From: Mycolicibacterium vulneris
GTDB taxonomy: Bacteria; Actinomycetota; Actinomycetes; Mycobacteriales; Mycobacteriaceae
Reading direction: 5' to 3'
DNA length: 64,000 bases
Assembly: GCF_002104765.1 (NCBI RefSeq)
Contig: NZ_NCXM01000015.1
Span: 1-64,000 of the forward strand
Part shown: piece by piece, positions 50,938-59,436 of the stretch
Layout: every line of letters begins with the position of its first letter
Numbering within the stretch: the stretch's first letter is position 1
The notes under the pieces: model-generated
Told to the model about the DNA's origin: nothing
Database searches by the model: none
The model's input: only the letters and a program-made list of their open reading frames with translations
Program-made: the position numbers and the translations under genes

Positions 50938-51492
50938 ATGTCAAATGAGTTGCAGGGCAAAACAATAGCGATTCTGGCCGCTGACGGCGTGGAAAAGGTG
51001 GAACTCGAACAGCCGCGTGCGGCGCTGCAGGATGCCGGCGCCCGGGTGCAGCTGCTGTCCCTGAAGGACGGCGAAATCCAGGCACGCAACCACGATCTCG
51101 AACCGGCCGGAACCTTCGCCGTCGACCGGTTGGTATCCGAGGCGTCGGTGGACGAATACGACGGCCTGGTGCTGCCGGGCGGCACCGTCAACCCGGACAA
51201 GCTGCGCATGGACAGCTCCGCGGTGTCCTTCGTCCGTGATTTCGTCGGGTCGGGCAAACCGGTGGCGGCCATCTGTCATGGCCCCTGGACGCTGGCGGAA
51301 GCCGGTGTGGTGGTGGGCCGCACGCTGACCTCGTATCCCAGTATTCGCACCGATCTGCGCAATGCGGGCGCACACGTCGTCGACGAGGAGGTCGTCGTCG
51401 ACGGCAATTTGATCTCGAGCCGCTCGCCGTCGGACCTCCCGGCATTCTGCGCGGCCATCCTCAAAAAGTTCGCCCATGCGACGGCGGGTTAG
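50938..51492 (+). CDS. DJ-1/PfpI family protein
   Basis: A 184-residue PfpI-type protein. The nucleophile cysteine is in VAAICHGPWTLAEAG (about 108-122) and the conserved glutamate lies near DGVEKVELEQP (about 16-26). Relatives act as deglycases, chaperones or holdases under stress, and are frequent in SigF/SigB regulons. Of three in-frame ATGs, 50938 has correct spacing from AGGAAGGG. A proteolytic role is often written in databases but not established. Confidence 0.88.
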   Translation: MSNELQGKTIAILAADGVEKVELEQPRAALQDAGARVQLLSLKDGEIQARNHDLEPAGTFAVDRLVSEASVDEYDGLVLPGGTVNPDKLRMDSSAVSFVRDFVGSGKPVAAICHGPWTLAEAGVVVGRTLTSYPSIRTDLRNAGAHVVDEEVVVDGNLISSRSPSDLPAFCAAILKKFAHATAG

Positions 51493-51598
51493 CTGCCAAG
51501 ACTTTCCGACTGGTCCGTTTGAATCCGCCGGTTTGCGGGCATTATCCCGCCAAGCCGTGCTAAGCGGCAATCCTTATAGGGTTCTCGAAAGGCCAACA

Positions 51599-52288
51599 GT
51601 GACAACCACGTATCCCGAGCCCGCGGTCTCGCCCGTTCCCAACGTGTATCAGCCGCAAGAGGACTCTCGATTGCTGGTCGACGTGATGCATGACACCGGC
51701 CTGATACCGGGGCGGCGGGTTCTCGATCTGTGCACCGGCAGCGGTTTCGTCGCCATCGCGGCCGCCGCGATGGGATGTGCCGGCGCGACGGCGTTCGACA
51801 TCTGCCCGCATGCGGTGCGGTGCGCCCGGGAAAACGCGGCGGTGGCCGGCGTCGAGGTCGACGTGCGGGAAGGATCGTGGATCGCGGCGGTGGATTGCGC
51901 GCCGTTCGACGTGGTCGTGTCGAATCCACCTTATGTGCCCACGCCGCCCGGTGCGGAGATGGAAGCGATCTGCCCGACCGCGGGACCGTCCTGGGCGTGG
52001 AACGCCGGCGTGGATGGCCGGATGATCCTCGACCCGCTGTGCGAGTCGGCACCAAAGCTCCTGCGCGATGGCGGATCCCTGCTGCTGGTGCATTCCGCGC
52101 TCGCCGGCGTTCAGCAGTCCCTGGATTCGCTGAAGTGGGCCGGCATGGATGCGAAAGTGATTGCCTCCAAATGGATACCGTTCGGCCCGGTGATGTCTTC
52201 CCGGGCGAAGTGGCTGGAGGAGGTCGGCCTGATCCCGCGCGGACGGCGCGAAGAAGAGCTGATCGTGATCCGCGCGGAGAAGCGATGA
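51599..52288 (+). CDS. PrmC/HemK-like methyltransferase
   Basis: A 229-residue class I SAM methyltransferase. Motif I is VLDLCTGSGFVAIAAAAM (about 43-60) and the glutamine/asparagine-N-methyltransferase motif is VVSNPPYVPTPP (about 107-118). It lacks the N-terminal helical domain of true PrmC, so the target is not release factor by default. GTG start at 51599 is supported by GAAAGG seven bases before; the frame stays open upstream to 51476. Its stop overlaps the CDGSH gene start (ATGA). Confidence 0.82.
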   Translation: MTTTYPEPAVSPVPNVYQPQEDSRLLVDVMHDTGLIPGRRVLDLCTGSGFVAIAAAAMGCAGATAFDICPHAVRCARENAAVAGVEVDVREGSWIAAVDCAPFDVVVSNPPYVPTPPGAEMEAICPTAGPSWAWNAGVDGRMILDPLCESAPKLLRDGGSLLLVHSALAGVQQSLDSLKWAGMDAKVIASKWIPFGPVMSSRAKWLEEVGLIPRGRREEELIVIRAEKR

Positions 52289-52539
52289 CCACCACCCGGG
52301 TGCAGATGGTGCCCAACGGGCCCGTCCTCGTGTCGGGTCCGGTGCGCATCGAGATGCCCGGCGGCGAGGTCATCGAGTCCGACCGCTTCATGGTGGCGAT
52401 CTGCACCTGCCGGCGCAGCGACCGCTACCCGCTGTGCGACACCAGCCATCGCCGGTGCCGGCGCCTCAAGACGTCGGCAAGCTCGTCTGCTCCAGCGGCC
52501 TCCGCAGCGACGTCTGATTCCGCCCCCACGACGTCATAA
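52285..52539 (+). CDS. CDGSH iron-sulfur domain protein
   Basis: An 84-residue protein with one CDGSH-type site, CTCRRSDRYPLCDTSH (about 42-57): C-x-C-x2-S-x3-P-x-C-D-x2-H, which binds a labile [2Fe-2S] cluster through three Cys and one His. The canonical CDGSH core is varied to CDTSH. A Ser/Ala-rich tail follows. It is coupled to the methyltransferase gene and its 3' end overlaps the opposite-strand heme-oxygenase-like gene by 74 bases. CDGSH proteins serve redox or iron-sulfur transfer roles. Confidence 0.85.
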   Translation: MTTTRVQMVPNGPVLVSGPVRIEMPGGEVIESDRFMVAICTCRRSDRYPLCDTSHRRCRRLKTSASSSAPAASAATSDSAPTTS

Positions 52540-53545
52540 TCCGTTCTGCCAAGCGGTCTTCGACGGCGGCATGGGCACGGATGCCGAAGATGACATCGTG
52601 CTCGAGCCGTGGGTCATGGGCGACGAGATCGCCCACCACATCGTTGCGCACGACGTGTTCGTGCACCGCGTCGGCCTCGACGTGCTCGCTGTAAAACTCG
52701 ATGCAGGCCGCTGGTGCCTGCAGGCGACGCAAGGCCTTCACCATGCGCTGTGATCCCGGCGGTGAGGTGATCTCCGTCGAGGCGAAGTGCCCAATCGCCG
52801 CGCCGCGCATCGAGCGGTGCAGACCGAACAGTGACATGAGGTTGACCACCGCCAAGGATTCGGCGGGCACCGCGTCGACGTAACCCCAATATGTCGCGTC
52901 CAGACCCGCCGCGGCCAGCAGATCGGCGAACAGCTGCTGGTGCAGCCGGGTGCCCCGGCCGGCGCCGTATTCGTCGAATTCGATTGCCACAAACGCCGCT
53001 TTGGCCACACCAGTCAGGCGCGGGATGGCAAAGGCATGCGGATCGCCCTCTTTGAGGTGGTATAGGGAGCGATGCACGAAGTACTCGCACATCTGCTGCC
53101 AGGTTCCGGTGTCGCGCAGATGATACGACGGGCCGGTGCCGTCGATGGCTTCGACCGTGAGCGCTTCCATCTCGGCCGCCGCCGTCTGTTCGGGATCGAT
53201 GTGCCCGACGTCGCGGCGCACGCCGGCCAGGAACACCCGTTCCAGTTCGGCGCGCAGCCCCAGCAGCGCGGGATTCCACTCCCAGGCCGGGTCCACGCCC
53301 GCGAGACCGCGGTAGTGCAACTCGTAGCACATCGACAGCGCCAGTTGCAGATCAAGGCCATAGGGATCGGAATCGCGCACGGAGGCACCGATGCGCGCCA
53401 GATGGTCGACCGACGGTGGACCGGCCAGCGCGCAGCGTACGGCCGTTGACAGGGGCCCGTGCGCCGCAGGCAGGACGGGTTCGGTCAGGGTCGATGCGGG
53501 GGTCACGCCGAAGTCTACCCGCTGCGCGGGGCAGGCAAACGACAT
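52466..53545 (-). CDS. Heme-oxygenase-like iron-containing redox enzyme
   Basis: A 359-residue all-helical protein of the heme-oxygenase-like di-metal group (CADD/UndA/SznF relatives). Candidate metal ligands are CYELHYRG (about 73-80) and the late helix FYSEHVEADAVHEHVV (about 281-296) with E-H-x2-D-x3-H. Members bind iron rather than heme and perform oxidative cleavage or N-oxygenation; the substrate here is unknown. It starts 31 bases after the RsbU-like stop, so it is probably the last gene of the stressosome operon. It overlaps the convergent CDGSH gene. Confidence 0.78.
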   Translation of the reverse strand: MSFACPAQRVDFGVTPASTLTEPVLPAAHGPLSTAVRCALAGPPSVDHLARIGASVRDSDPYGLDLQLALSMCYELHYRGLAGVDPAWEWNPALLGLRAELERVFLAGVRRDVGHIDPEQTAAAEMEALTVEAIDGTGPSYHLRDTGTWQQMCEYFVHRSLYHLKEGDPHAFAIPRLTGVAKAAFVAIEFDEYGAGRGTRLHQQLFADLLAAAGLDATYWGYVDAVPAESLAVVNLMSLFGLHRSMRGAAIGHFASTEITSPPGSQRMVKALRRLQAPAACIEFYSEHVEADAVHEHVVRNDVVGDLVAHDPRLEHDVIFGIRAHAAVEDRLAERIMTSWGRNQTSLRRPLEQTSLPTS

Positions 53546-53576
53546 GCCGGCCGCCGCTAACGGCCGTCAACGCGCC

Positions 53577-55793
53577 TCAGGAGGCCCCTGAGAGCAGACG
53601 GAAGGTGATGTCCGCGGTGGTGCCGCTGGCCGTGGTGTCGAGTTCCATCGAGTCGCTGAGTACCCGCATCAGCGGCAGGCCGCGCCCGCCGTTGCCCGGA
53701 GGATTGCCCGGCATCTTCCACGATCCGTAATCGGTGATCCGGGTGCGCACTTCGCCGTCGGCGAGATCGACCTCGAGCAGCATGGTTCCGGCGGCGAAAC
53801 CACGGTAGGCGTGTTCGACGCAATTGGTGCACGCCTCGTTGACGACCAGCACGATGTCGGCCGCCCGGTCCTCCGTCACGCCGCCTGCGTGCAGCCAGGC
53901 CGCCAGCCGATGCCGGATGAGGACCAATTGGTCCGCGGTGGCGCCGGTTTCGATCCGCAGCGGTGTGTGCTGGTGCCGGTAGATCACCATCGCGACGTCG
54001 TCGTCATACCCCGTCGCCGGGGCCAGTTCGCGAAGCACCACATCGGCGACGGTGTCCGGCGGCGATGTCCTGGTCTGCGCCAGAACGTCTGCCGCACGGG
54101 CTATTCCGTCGTCGATCGGCTCACGCTTGCGTTCGACGAGCCCGTCGGTGAACAGCATCAGCGTAGAGCCGGGCGGCAGCACCTGTGTGGTCTGGGGGCG
54201 AGGCTCGTTGCGGCGGACCGCCAGCGGCACCGACGCGGCATCGGTCAACAACGTCGTCGTGCCGGGCTCCGGGCCGGCCAGCACGGCCGGCATGTGGCCG
54301 GCGTTGCTGTATTGGAGCGCCCCGGTCTCGGTGTCCAGGATGGCCAGAAACACGGTCGTGCAGTACGCGTTCGGGATGAGCGAGGCCGCCGAGTCCAGCT
54401 GGTCGAGCAGCACTGCGGGCTCGGCGCCGTTGATCAGCAGCGCCCGCGCGGAACTGCGCAGCTGACCCATGATCGCGGCCGCCGGCAGGCCGCGACCCAC
54501 GCAGTCTCCGACGACGATGCCGATGTGGTGCTCGCCGATCGGCAGCACGTCGTACCAGTCACCGCCAATCTCCAAGGGCGGTACCGCGGGTTCGTAGCGA
54601 ACGGCGAAGCCCGGCGGCGGCTGAACCGGCGGTAGCATGGCCCGCTGCAACGTCAGCGACGTCTCACGCGCGCTCTCGAACTGGCGCACGTGCTGCACGG
54701 CCAGGCTCAGGTGGCCGATGAGCACGGTGACCAGCAGCCGGTCCTCACCGCTGACCCAGCGAGGGGTGCGCAGCTCCAGCCACAGCGTCAGGTCCCCGGT
54801 ACCGGAGAGCACGGCGACCAGTCCCCGGGCCTTGCCCGGATGATCGCGTGCCTCAACCGTTTTCGCAGTGAGCGGCAGCTGGTGACGCGCGTCCTGGAAG
54901 GTACGGCGCAACCACGGGTCCAGCCGGCGCCACGATAAGGTCGAGGGCTCGCCCGCCGCCTGCACCGTCGGGTCGCTGTCGCCGTTGGGCCACGAGACCG
55001 CGATCACCCGTTGGACATCGATCGCCGCGCTGCACTCGTCGAGCGTGATCGACAGCAGCTCGTCCACGCTCTTGGCCACCGCCACGGCGGTGGCCAGCCG
55101 CAACACCGCGCTTTCCCGGGCCGCGAAGGCACGCTCGGCGGTGACGTCGCGGATCGTCCCGACGTAGGCGTCTCGGTCGCTGCCGGTTTCCTTGACCGCG
55201 TTGATGCTCACCTTCACCCACGCCAGGTGGCCGTCGGCGTGGCGGATCGGTGTTTCGTAGTCGGCCCGGCCGTGGGTCAGCACCTGTGATATCTGTTCGG
55301 CCGCCGTCTTGGTGTCGACCAGCCAGGGGTGCGGCCACCGGTACGGCAGGCCCTCGTTGGGAAACCCGAGGATCTCGATGAATGCGTTGTTCATCTCGAC
55401 CACGGCGCCCTGGTGATCGGCGACGAAGAAGCCTTCCTGCAGCGAATTCACCAGTGCGGTGCGAAATTTGTCACGGTCTGCCAGCCCCTCGGCGCGGGCC
55501 CGCTGTTCGGCGTAGCGCCTGTTGCCGTCGATGAAGCCGCGTGTTGCGACGTCAAGCGGAACCAGCAGCTGCAGCAGGAACTCCAGCGCGATCGGCGCGT
55601 CGATGCGCACGTCTTGCGAGATTTCGAAGACCAGGCGGACGTGCTGCTCGACGATGTCGAGCAGGCTGATCTGTTCCTTCAGGGCCCTGCGCCCGAGCTC
55701 GTTGCCGACCGACAGGCTGGCCTCGTCGTGTGAGTTAAGGTAGGCGCGTAGGGCGGTCTCGTACTGCGCGTGAAAGTCGTTGTCGCTGCTCAA
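53577..55793 (-). CDS. RsbU-like PP2C phosphatase with PAS, GAF-like and ATPase domains
   Basis: A 738-residue regulator. Order: helical RsbU/RsbR-type N-terminal domain (~1-95), PAS (~108-218, SLQEGFFVADHQGAVVEMN), GAF-like (~225-365), SpoIIE/PP2C (~385-590; GGDWYDV, GDCVGRGLPAAAIMG, TDGLVERK, GYDDDVAMV supply metal aspartates) and an RsbW-type HATPase (~600-735; NEACTNCVEHAY, GGRGLPLMRVL). It therefore carries both a phosphatase for STAS antagonists and an anti-sigma-like kinase, as in Rv1364c, though without that protein's STAS domain. Starts four bases inside the end of the RsbX-like gene. Confidence 0.9.
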   Translation of the reverse strand: MSSDNDFHAQYETALRAYLNSHDEASLSVGNELGRRALKEQISLLDIVEQHVRLVFEISQDVRIDAPIALEFLLQLLVPLDVATRGFIDGNRRYAEQRARAEGLADRDKFRTALVNSLQEGFFVADHQGAVVEMNNAFIEILGFPNEGLPYRWPHPWLVDTKTAAEQISQVLTHGRADYETPIRHADGHLAWVKVSINAVKETGSDRDAYVGTIRDVTAERAFAARESAVLRLATAVAVAKSVDELLSITLDECSAAIDVQRVIAVSWPNGDSDPTVQAAGEPSTLSWRRLDPWLRRTFQDARHQLPLTAKTVEARDHPGKARGLVAVLSGTGDLTLWLELRTPRWVSGEDRLLVTVLIGHLSLAVQHVRQFESARETSLTLQRAMLPPVQPPPGFAVRYEPAVPPLEIGGDWYDVLPIGEHHIGIVVGDCVGRGLPAAAIMGQLRSSARALLINGAEPAVLLDQLDSAASLIPNAYCTTVFLAILDTETGALQYSNAGHMPAVLAGPEPGTTTLLTDAASVPLAVRRNEPRPQTTQVLPPGSTLMLFTDGLVERKREPIDDGIARAADVLAQTRTSPPDTVADVVLRELAPATGYDDDVAMVIYRHQHTPLRIETGATADQLVLIRHRLAAWLHAGGVTEDRAADIVLVVNEACTNCVEHAYRGFAAGTMLLEVDLADGEVRTRITDYGSWKMPGNPPGNGGRGLPLMRVLSDSMELDTTASGTTADITFRLLSGAS

Positions 55794-56416
55794 ATCGATA
55801 CTCCCCTGTGACGCGCCGCCAGCACCATCGCGTCGTCGGTCTCTTTCGCGTCCTTGCCGAGGAGCCCCTCCGCGATAGCGACAGCGGTGGCCGAGAAGTC
55901 GATGTGGTCCAGGTAGCCTTCGACGATTCCGTCGGTGCTCATCACGATCAGATCTCCGGGGCGGATCGAAACCACTTGCGCCGGCCTGATTTCCGGCATT
56001 CGGTAGCCGACGATACCTCCGGTAAGCCGTGCGCTGGAACGAATCTGGATACCGGTTGGCGCCTTCGCCAGCAGGTCGGCGGTGACATTGCCGACGCCGG
56101 TCCAGGTGAGCGTGTTGGCGGCAAAATCCACCCGCGCCAACGTCATTGCAACTCCACGGGTGCCGGCCAATACGCGGTGGCAGAGCTGGATCAGCACCTC
56201 GACCCGCTCGGAGCCGGCGCGCGTGACCACGTCGACGGCGCGCAGCGCGGCTTCTGCGGCGGCCGGCCCATGGCCGAGGCCGTCCACCACCCCGAACAGC
56301 GCGGCCTCACCGCCGACATCGACTGCGATACCCCGGTCACCGGAGGTGTATTCGCTGGGCAAAGGCCGCCCCGCCCTTGCCCATTCGATAGGTCCGAAGC
56401 GACCGCTAGCGTGCAC
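55790..56416 (-). CDS. RsbX-like PP2C phosphatase
   Basis: A 208-residue single-domain SpoIIE/PP2C phosphatase. Metal aspartates lie in SGDRGIAV (about 25-32), FGVVDGLGHGPAAAEA (about 41-56), STDGIVEG and DDAMVLAAR. In Bacillus RsbX resets the stressosome by dephosphorylating RsbR and RsbS, and the gene order here (after RsbR, S and T) supports that role. Overlaps the rsbT-like gene by 11 bases and the RsbU-like gene by four. Confidence 0.87.
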   Translation of the reverse strand: MHASGRFGPIEWARAGRPLPSEYTSGDRGIAVDVGGEAALFGVVDGLGHGPAAAEAALRAVDVVTRAGSERVEVLIQLCHRVLAGTRGVAMTLARVDFAANTLTWTGVGNVTADLLAKAPTGIQIRSSARLTGGIVGYRMPEIRPAQVVSIRPGDLIVMSTDGIVEGYLDHIDFSATAVAIAEGLLGKDAKETDDAMVLAARHRGVSI

Positions 56417-56819
56417 GAGGGGGGACCCATTTCCACATTTCGATGACGGTTCCCTGTCCCAGGGTGGACTCGACGACCAACCGGTCCATCAGGCGGCGGG
56501 CGCCCGGCAGACCCAGGCCCAGCCCGCGTCCGGTCGTGTAACCGTCTTCCATCGCCCGTTCGATGTCGGCGATGCCGGGGCCCTCGTCCTCGGCGCGCAC
56601 CACCAGGGCCTTGCGTCCCTCCCGGTCGGCGACGGCGACCCGGACTGCGCCGCGGCCGGCGTAGCTGGTGATATTTCGGGCGATCTCGGAGATCGCCGTG
56701 GCGATCATCGTGACGTCGGTCAGAGAGAAGCCCAAATCAAGGGCGAGCTCGTGTCCGGCTTTGCGGGCTTCGACGATGTCGTCGGGGTGGTCGATGGCGA
56801 CGACGATATCAGCCGCCAC
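56406..56819 (-). CDS. rsbT: RsbT-like serine/threonine kinase
   Basis: A 137-residue GHKL-type kinase: N-box TAISEIARNITSYA (about 42-55), G1 RAEDEGPGI (about 75-83), G2 TGRGLGLGLPGARRLMD (about 95-111). In a stressosome RsbT phosphorylates RsbR and RsbS, then leaves the complex to activate an RsbU-type phosphatase. Starts with GTG 56819, overlapping rsbS by 11 bases. Confidence 0.9.
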   Translation of the reverse strand: MAADIVVAIDHPDDIVEARKAGHELALDLGFSLTDVTMIATAISEIARNITSYAGRGAVRVAVADREGRKALVVRAEDEGPGIADIERAMEDGYTTGRGLGLGLPGARRLMDRLVVESTLGQGTVIEMWKWVPPRAR

Positions 56820-57198
56820 CGTCGAGCCCGATCGTCGACTTCCCCGCTGCGCCTTGGCGATTCAGCAGCGCGAGGCCCTCTTCGAGATCCAGTGCGGTGT
56901 TCATGTCGTCGAACTCCAGACCAAGCTGGACCATCGCGAAGGCAACCTCCGGCTGCAATCCGACGATCACGGTGTCCGCGCCGCGCAGCCGCGTCATGTG
57001 CGCAATCGTCCGCAGTGACCTGGCGGCGAAGGAATCCATCACATCGATGGCGGTGACGTCGACGATGATGCCCTGCGCGCGGAACTGGCTGACCCGTTCC
57101 ATCAGGTCGTAGCGCAGGCGTTCGGCGTCGGAGTCGGTGAGGGCGGCCTGTACCGACGCGATCAGGATCGAGCCCTGTTTCAGGATCGGTACTGGCAT
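56809..57198 (-). CDS. rsbS: RsbS-like STAS antagonist
   Basis: A 129-residue STAS protein, core scaffold of a stressosome. The phosphorylation site fits Ser56 in VDVTAIDVMDSFAARSL, matching the DSF motif of Bacillus RsbS. The start MPVPILKQGSILIASVQ is typical. It lies between the RsbR and RsbT genes, the invariant stressosome order. Confidence 0.92.
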   Translation of the reverse strand: MPVPILKQGSILIASVQAALTDSDAERLRYDLMERVSQFRAQGIIVDVTAIDVMDSFAARSLRTIAHMTRLRGADTVIVGLQPEVAFAMVQLGLEFDDMNTALDLEEGLALLNRQGAAGKSTIGLDGGG

Positions 57199-57220
57199 GG
57201 GGTGCTCGCGTCGATGGTGC

Positions 57221-58121
57221 TTATCCGGTCTGCTCGCCCGTGCGGGTCACCTCATAACCCAGCAGGCGTTCGGCTTCCTCGATGCCGCCCTGCAGGTCGC
57301 CGACGGCGTTCATCTTCGACAGGTCCAGCCCGATCGTCACCAGCGTCAGCGCGATCTCGGACGACAGGCCGGTGATGATCACGCTGGCGCCCATCAGGCC
57401 GGATGCGTCGACCGTCTGCACCAGGTGGTTGGCCACCGTCGAGTCGATGGTCGGCACACCGGTGATGTCGATGACCACCACTTTGGCGCGGTTCGCGCGG
57501 ATGGCCCGCAGCAGCTGTTCGGTGACCTGGCGGGCGCGCTGGCTGTCCAGCACGCCGATGATCGGCAGGATCAGCAGCTGTTCACGCACCTGCAGCACCG
57601 GCGTCGACAGCTCGCGGATGGCCTCCTGCTGCTGGCGGATGATGCGCTCGCGTTCCTGCACGAAGCTGACGCCCACGGTGTTGGCGATGCGGTTGGCCGC
57701 CGGCTCGTAGGCGTCGAGGACACGGTTGAGCATCTCGAACTCGGTCTGATACTTCTCGAACAGCGAGCGGGCGAGCACGTCACGCAGCAGCAGGACGATG
57801 CCGAGCACCTCGTCGGTCTCCACGCCCCGCGGAATGATGCGTTCGGACAGGTCACGCGCGTAGGCCTGCAGCCTCGACGCTACCGGTCTCGAGCACCTCG
57901 ACGTAGTTGTCGTAGACGGCCGTGGCTTCGGAGAAGAGCTCCTCCGGCGTCATCGCGGTGAGCAGCTCGGCCTCGGTAATGCGGCGGGCCCATTCCTCCC
58001 GCAGGACGGTTCGATTCTGGCGCAGATGCTGGACTAGCTGGGGAAGCAGACCCTCACTGGAGATACCGACGGTCTGTGCTGCGGTGCCGGTACTGTTGAA
58101 ATCCGACGGCGAATCTGACAT
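57221..58121 (-). pseudogene. rsbR: RsbR-like stressosome sensor, apparent frameshift
   Basis: The N-terminal part (from ATG 58121, RBS GGGAGG) is a helical globin-like RsbR domain (LVQHLRQNRTVLREEWARRI, first helix) that runs in one frame to VETGSVEA and then reaches a stop at 57852. In another frame, from the same point, LQAYARDLSERIIPRGVETDEV continues smoothly into a C-terminal STAS domain (VVVIDITGVPTIDSTVANHL) ending at 57221. The switch at about 57872 needs one base removed or two added. Repaired, the protein is about 300 residues, usual for RsbR. The frameshift may be real or a sequence error. Confidence 0.82.
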
Positions 58122-58224
58122 CTGGCCTCCCGAGTGCCACGTCGCGCCCTGCGGTCTGCAGTTCCTTTTGCGAGACTAGCGTGGGTTGTCGCGGGGCACG
58201 TGTAGAGGGCATATTCTTCTCGCA

Positions 58225-58248
58225 GTTCGGTAACGCAGGCTAGGGTTG
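58225..58248 (+). promoter_or_regulatory. Weak SigF-like promoter before rsfB
   Basis: GTTC (58225-58228), 14 bases, GGGTTG (58243-58248), 33 bases before the rsfB start. It departs from consensus at one -35 and two -10 positions; TAGGGT at 58241-58246 could instead be a SigA -10. Confidence 0.3.
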
Positions 58249-58281
58249 AACCACGCCACGGCCCAGGACAAAGGATTTGCA

Positions 58282-58650
58282 TTGTCAGCTCCTGATTCGA
58301 TTACCACGTTGGTTGAGGACCATGACGGCGTGTCCGTGGTCAGTGTCAGCGGCGAAATCGATTTGGTCACGGCTCCAGCCCTGGAACAAGCCATCAGCGC
58401 GGTCGTCGCGGACAGCCCCACAGCACTGATCATCGATCTCTCCGCGGTGGAGTTTCTGGGCTCGGTCGGCCTGAAGATCCTGGCGGCGACCTACGAGAAG
58501 CTGGGCCGGGAGACCGGGTTCGGCGTGGTCGCGCGCGGTCCCGCCACCCGCAGGCCGATCCATCTGACCGGCCTGGACAAGACCTTCTCGCTGTATCCGA
58601 CGCTCGACGACGCGTTGACCGGGGTGCGGGACGGCAAGCTGAACGGCTAG
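58282..58650 (+). CDS. rsfB: Anti-sigma factor antagonist RsfB (SigF pathway)
   Basis: A 122-residue STAS anti-anti-sigma factor corresponding to Rv3687c. The motif around the regulatory serine is DLSAVEFLGSVGLKILAA (about 51-68; Ser60 is the candidate phosphoacceptor). In M. tuberculosis RsfB binds the SigF anti-sigma factor and frees SigF. The start is a TTG at 58282 with AAAGGA upstream, giving SAPDSIT as in H37Rv. It is divergent from the stressosome operon with 160 bases between them. Confidence 0.92.
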   Translation: MSAPDSITTLVEDHDGVSVVSVSGEIDLVTAPALEQAISAVVADSPTALIIDLSAVEFLGSVGLKILAATYEKLGRETGFGVVARGPATRRPIHLTGLDKTFSLYPTLDDALTGVRDGKLNG

Positions 58651-58920
58651 TCGCCCACCCCGCCGGCCTGGCGGCGCCGTCCCCATGGCCCGGTCCCGGT
58701 GAGCTGAATTCTGACAGGTTTAGTTGCCTGACAACATGTTTGGCTCAAATGCGGTGAGGTTGACCCCCCATTGCATCGATTTCGGGGCTCATTCCGAATT
58801 TTTCCCGGAAACGCCGGCGGCGGCCGGAATTCACCCGAACAAAATCGGCGAAGACCTTTATCGGCGGCCGGTCGGCTCGAACCGGTGTCCCTGCGCAGCC
58901 CAGGTGCGATGATCAGGACT
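58651..58920. other. Intergenic region after rsfB
   Basis: 270 bases of lower GC. No gene, terminator or clear promoter is visible. Confidence 0.4.
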
Positions 58921-59421
58921 ATGGACGTCGACCATCCGCAAGACGACCAGCGGTGGGATCGCCGCGAGCGAGGCGAGACCGAAGTTCAACGGCTGGACCG
59001 CAATTGGAACAGCCTGCTGCAGGAGCTGCGGGTGGTCCAGACCGGGGTGCAGCTGCTGACCGGCTTTCTGTTGACCCTGCCTTTCCAGCAGCGCTTCGAC
59101 GTGTTGGGCCCGCACATGCGCGTCGTCTATCTGGCCACCGTGGTGTGCGCGGTGTGCGCGACCGTCTTATTGATCGCCCCGGTCGCCATGCATCGCATAC
59201 TCTTCCGGCGTCATCGGCTTCAGGTCCTCGTATCGGCGGCGCACCGGTGCGCCTTCGCCGGGCTCGGCCTGCTCGGTCTGGCGCTGATCGGTCTCACCAC
59301 GATCATTTTCGCCGCGGTGGCCGGGCGAAATGTCGGCCTCATAGCCGGAGCGTGCGCGTTGCCGCTGTTCACCTTCTTCTGGTGGGTGCTGCCGCTGATG
59401 CTGCGGACGTGCGGCGACTGA
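58921..59421 (+). CDS. DUF6328 family membrane protein
   Basis: A 166-residue protein with a charged N-terminus (about 1-35, RRERGETEVQRLDRNWN) and four hydrophobic segments (about 42-58, 68-92, 112-135, 140-160). The pattern LLQELRVVQTGVQLLTGFLLTLPFQQRF identifies the DUF6328 family; its function is unknown. ATG 58921 is chosen; an ATG four codons earlier (58909) is equally possible. Relatives are often in SigF-controlled sets, but no clear SigF box precedes this gene. Confidence 0.8.
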   Translation: MDVDHPQDDQRWDRRERGETEVQRLDRNWNSLLQELRVVQTGVQLLTGFLLTLPFQQRFDVLGPHMRVVYLATVVCAVCATVLLIAPVAMHRILFRRHRLQVLVSAAHRCAFAGLGLLGLALIGLTTIIFAAVAGRNVGLIAGACALPLFTFFWWVLPLMLRTCGD

Positions 59422-59436
59422 CGCGAAACTCGTCGG

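Noticed and set aside
52614..53330. Reverse-strand 238-codon frame overlapping the heme-oxygenase-like gene
   Set aside because: Arg/Gly-rich translation in a different frame; the 359-residue frame has the conserved helical motifs.
39695..58281. The 18.6 kb block as a prophage or integrative element
   Set aside because: No integrase, transposase, attachment repeats or marked composition change is visible; only its absence at the H37Rv locus suggests insertion.
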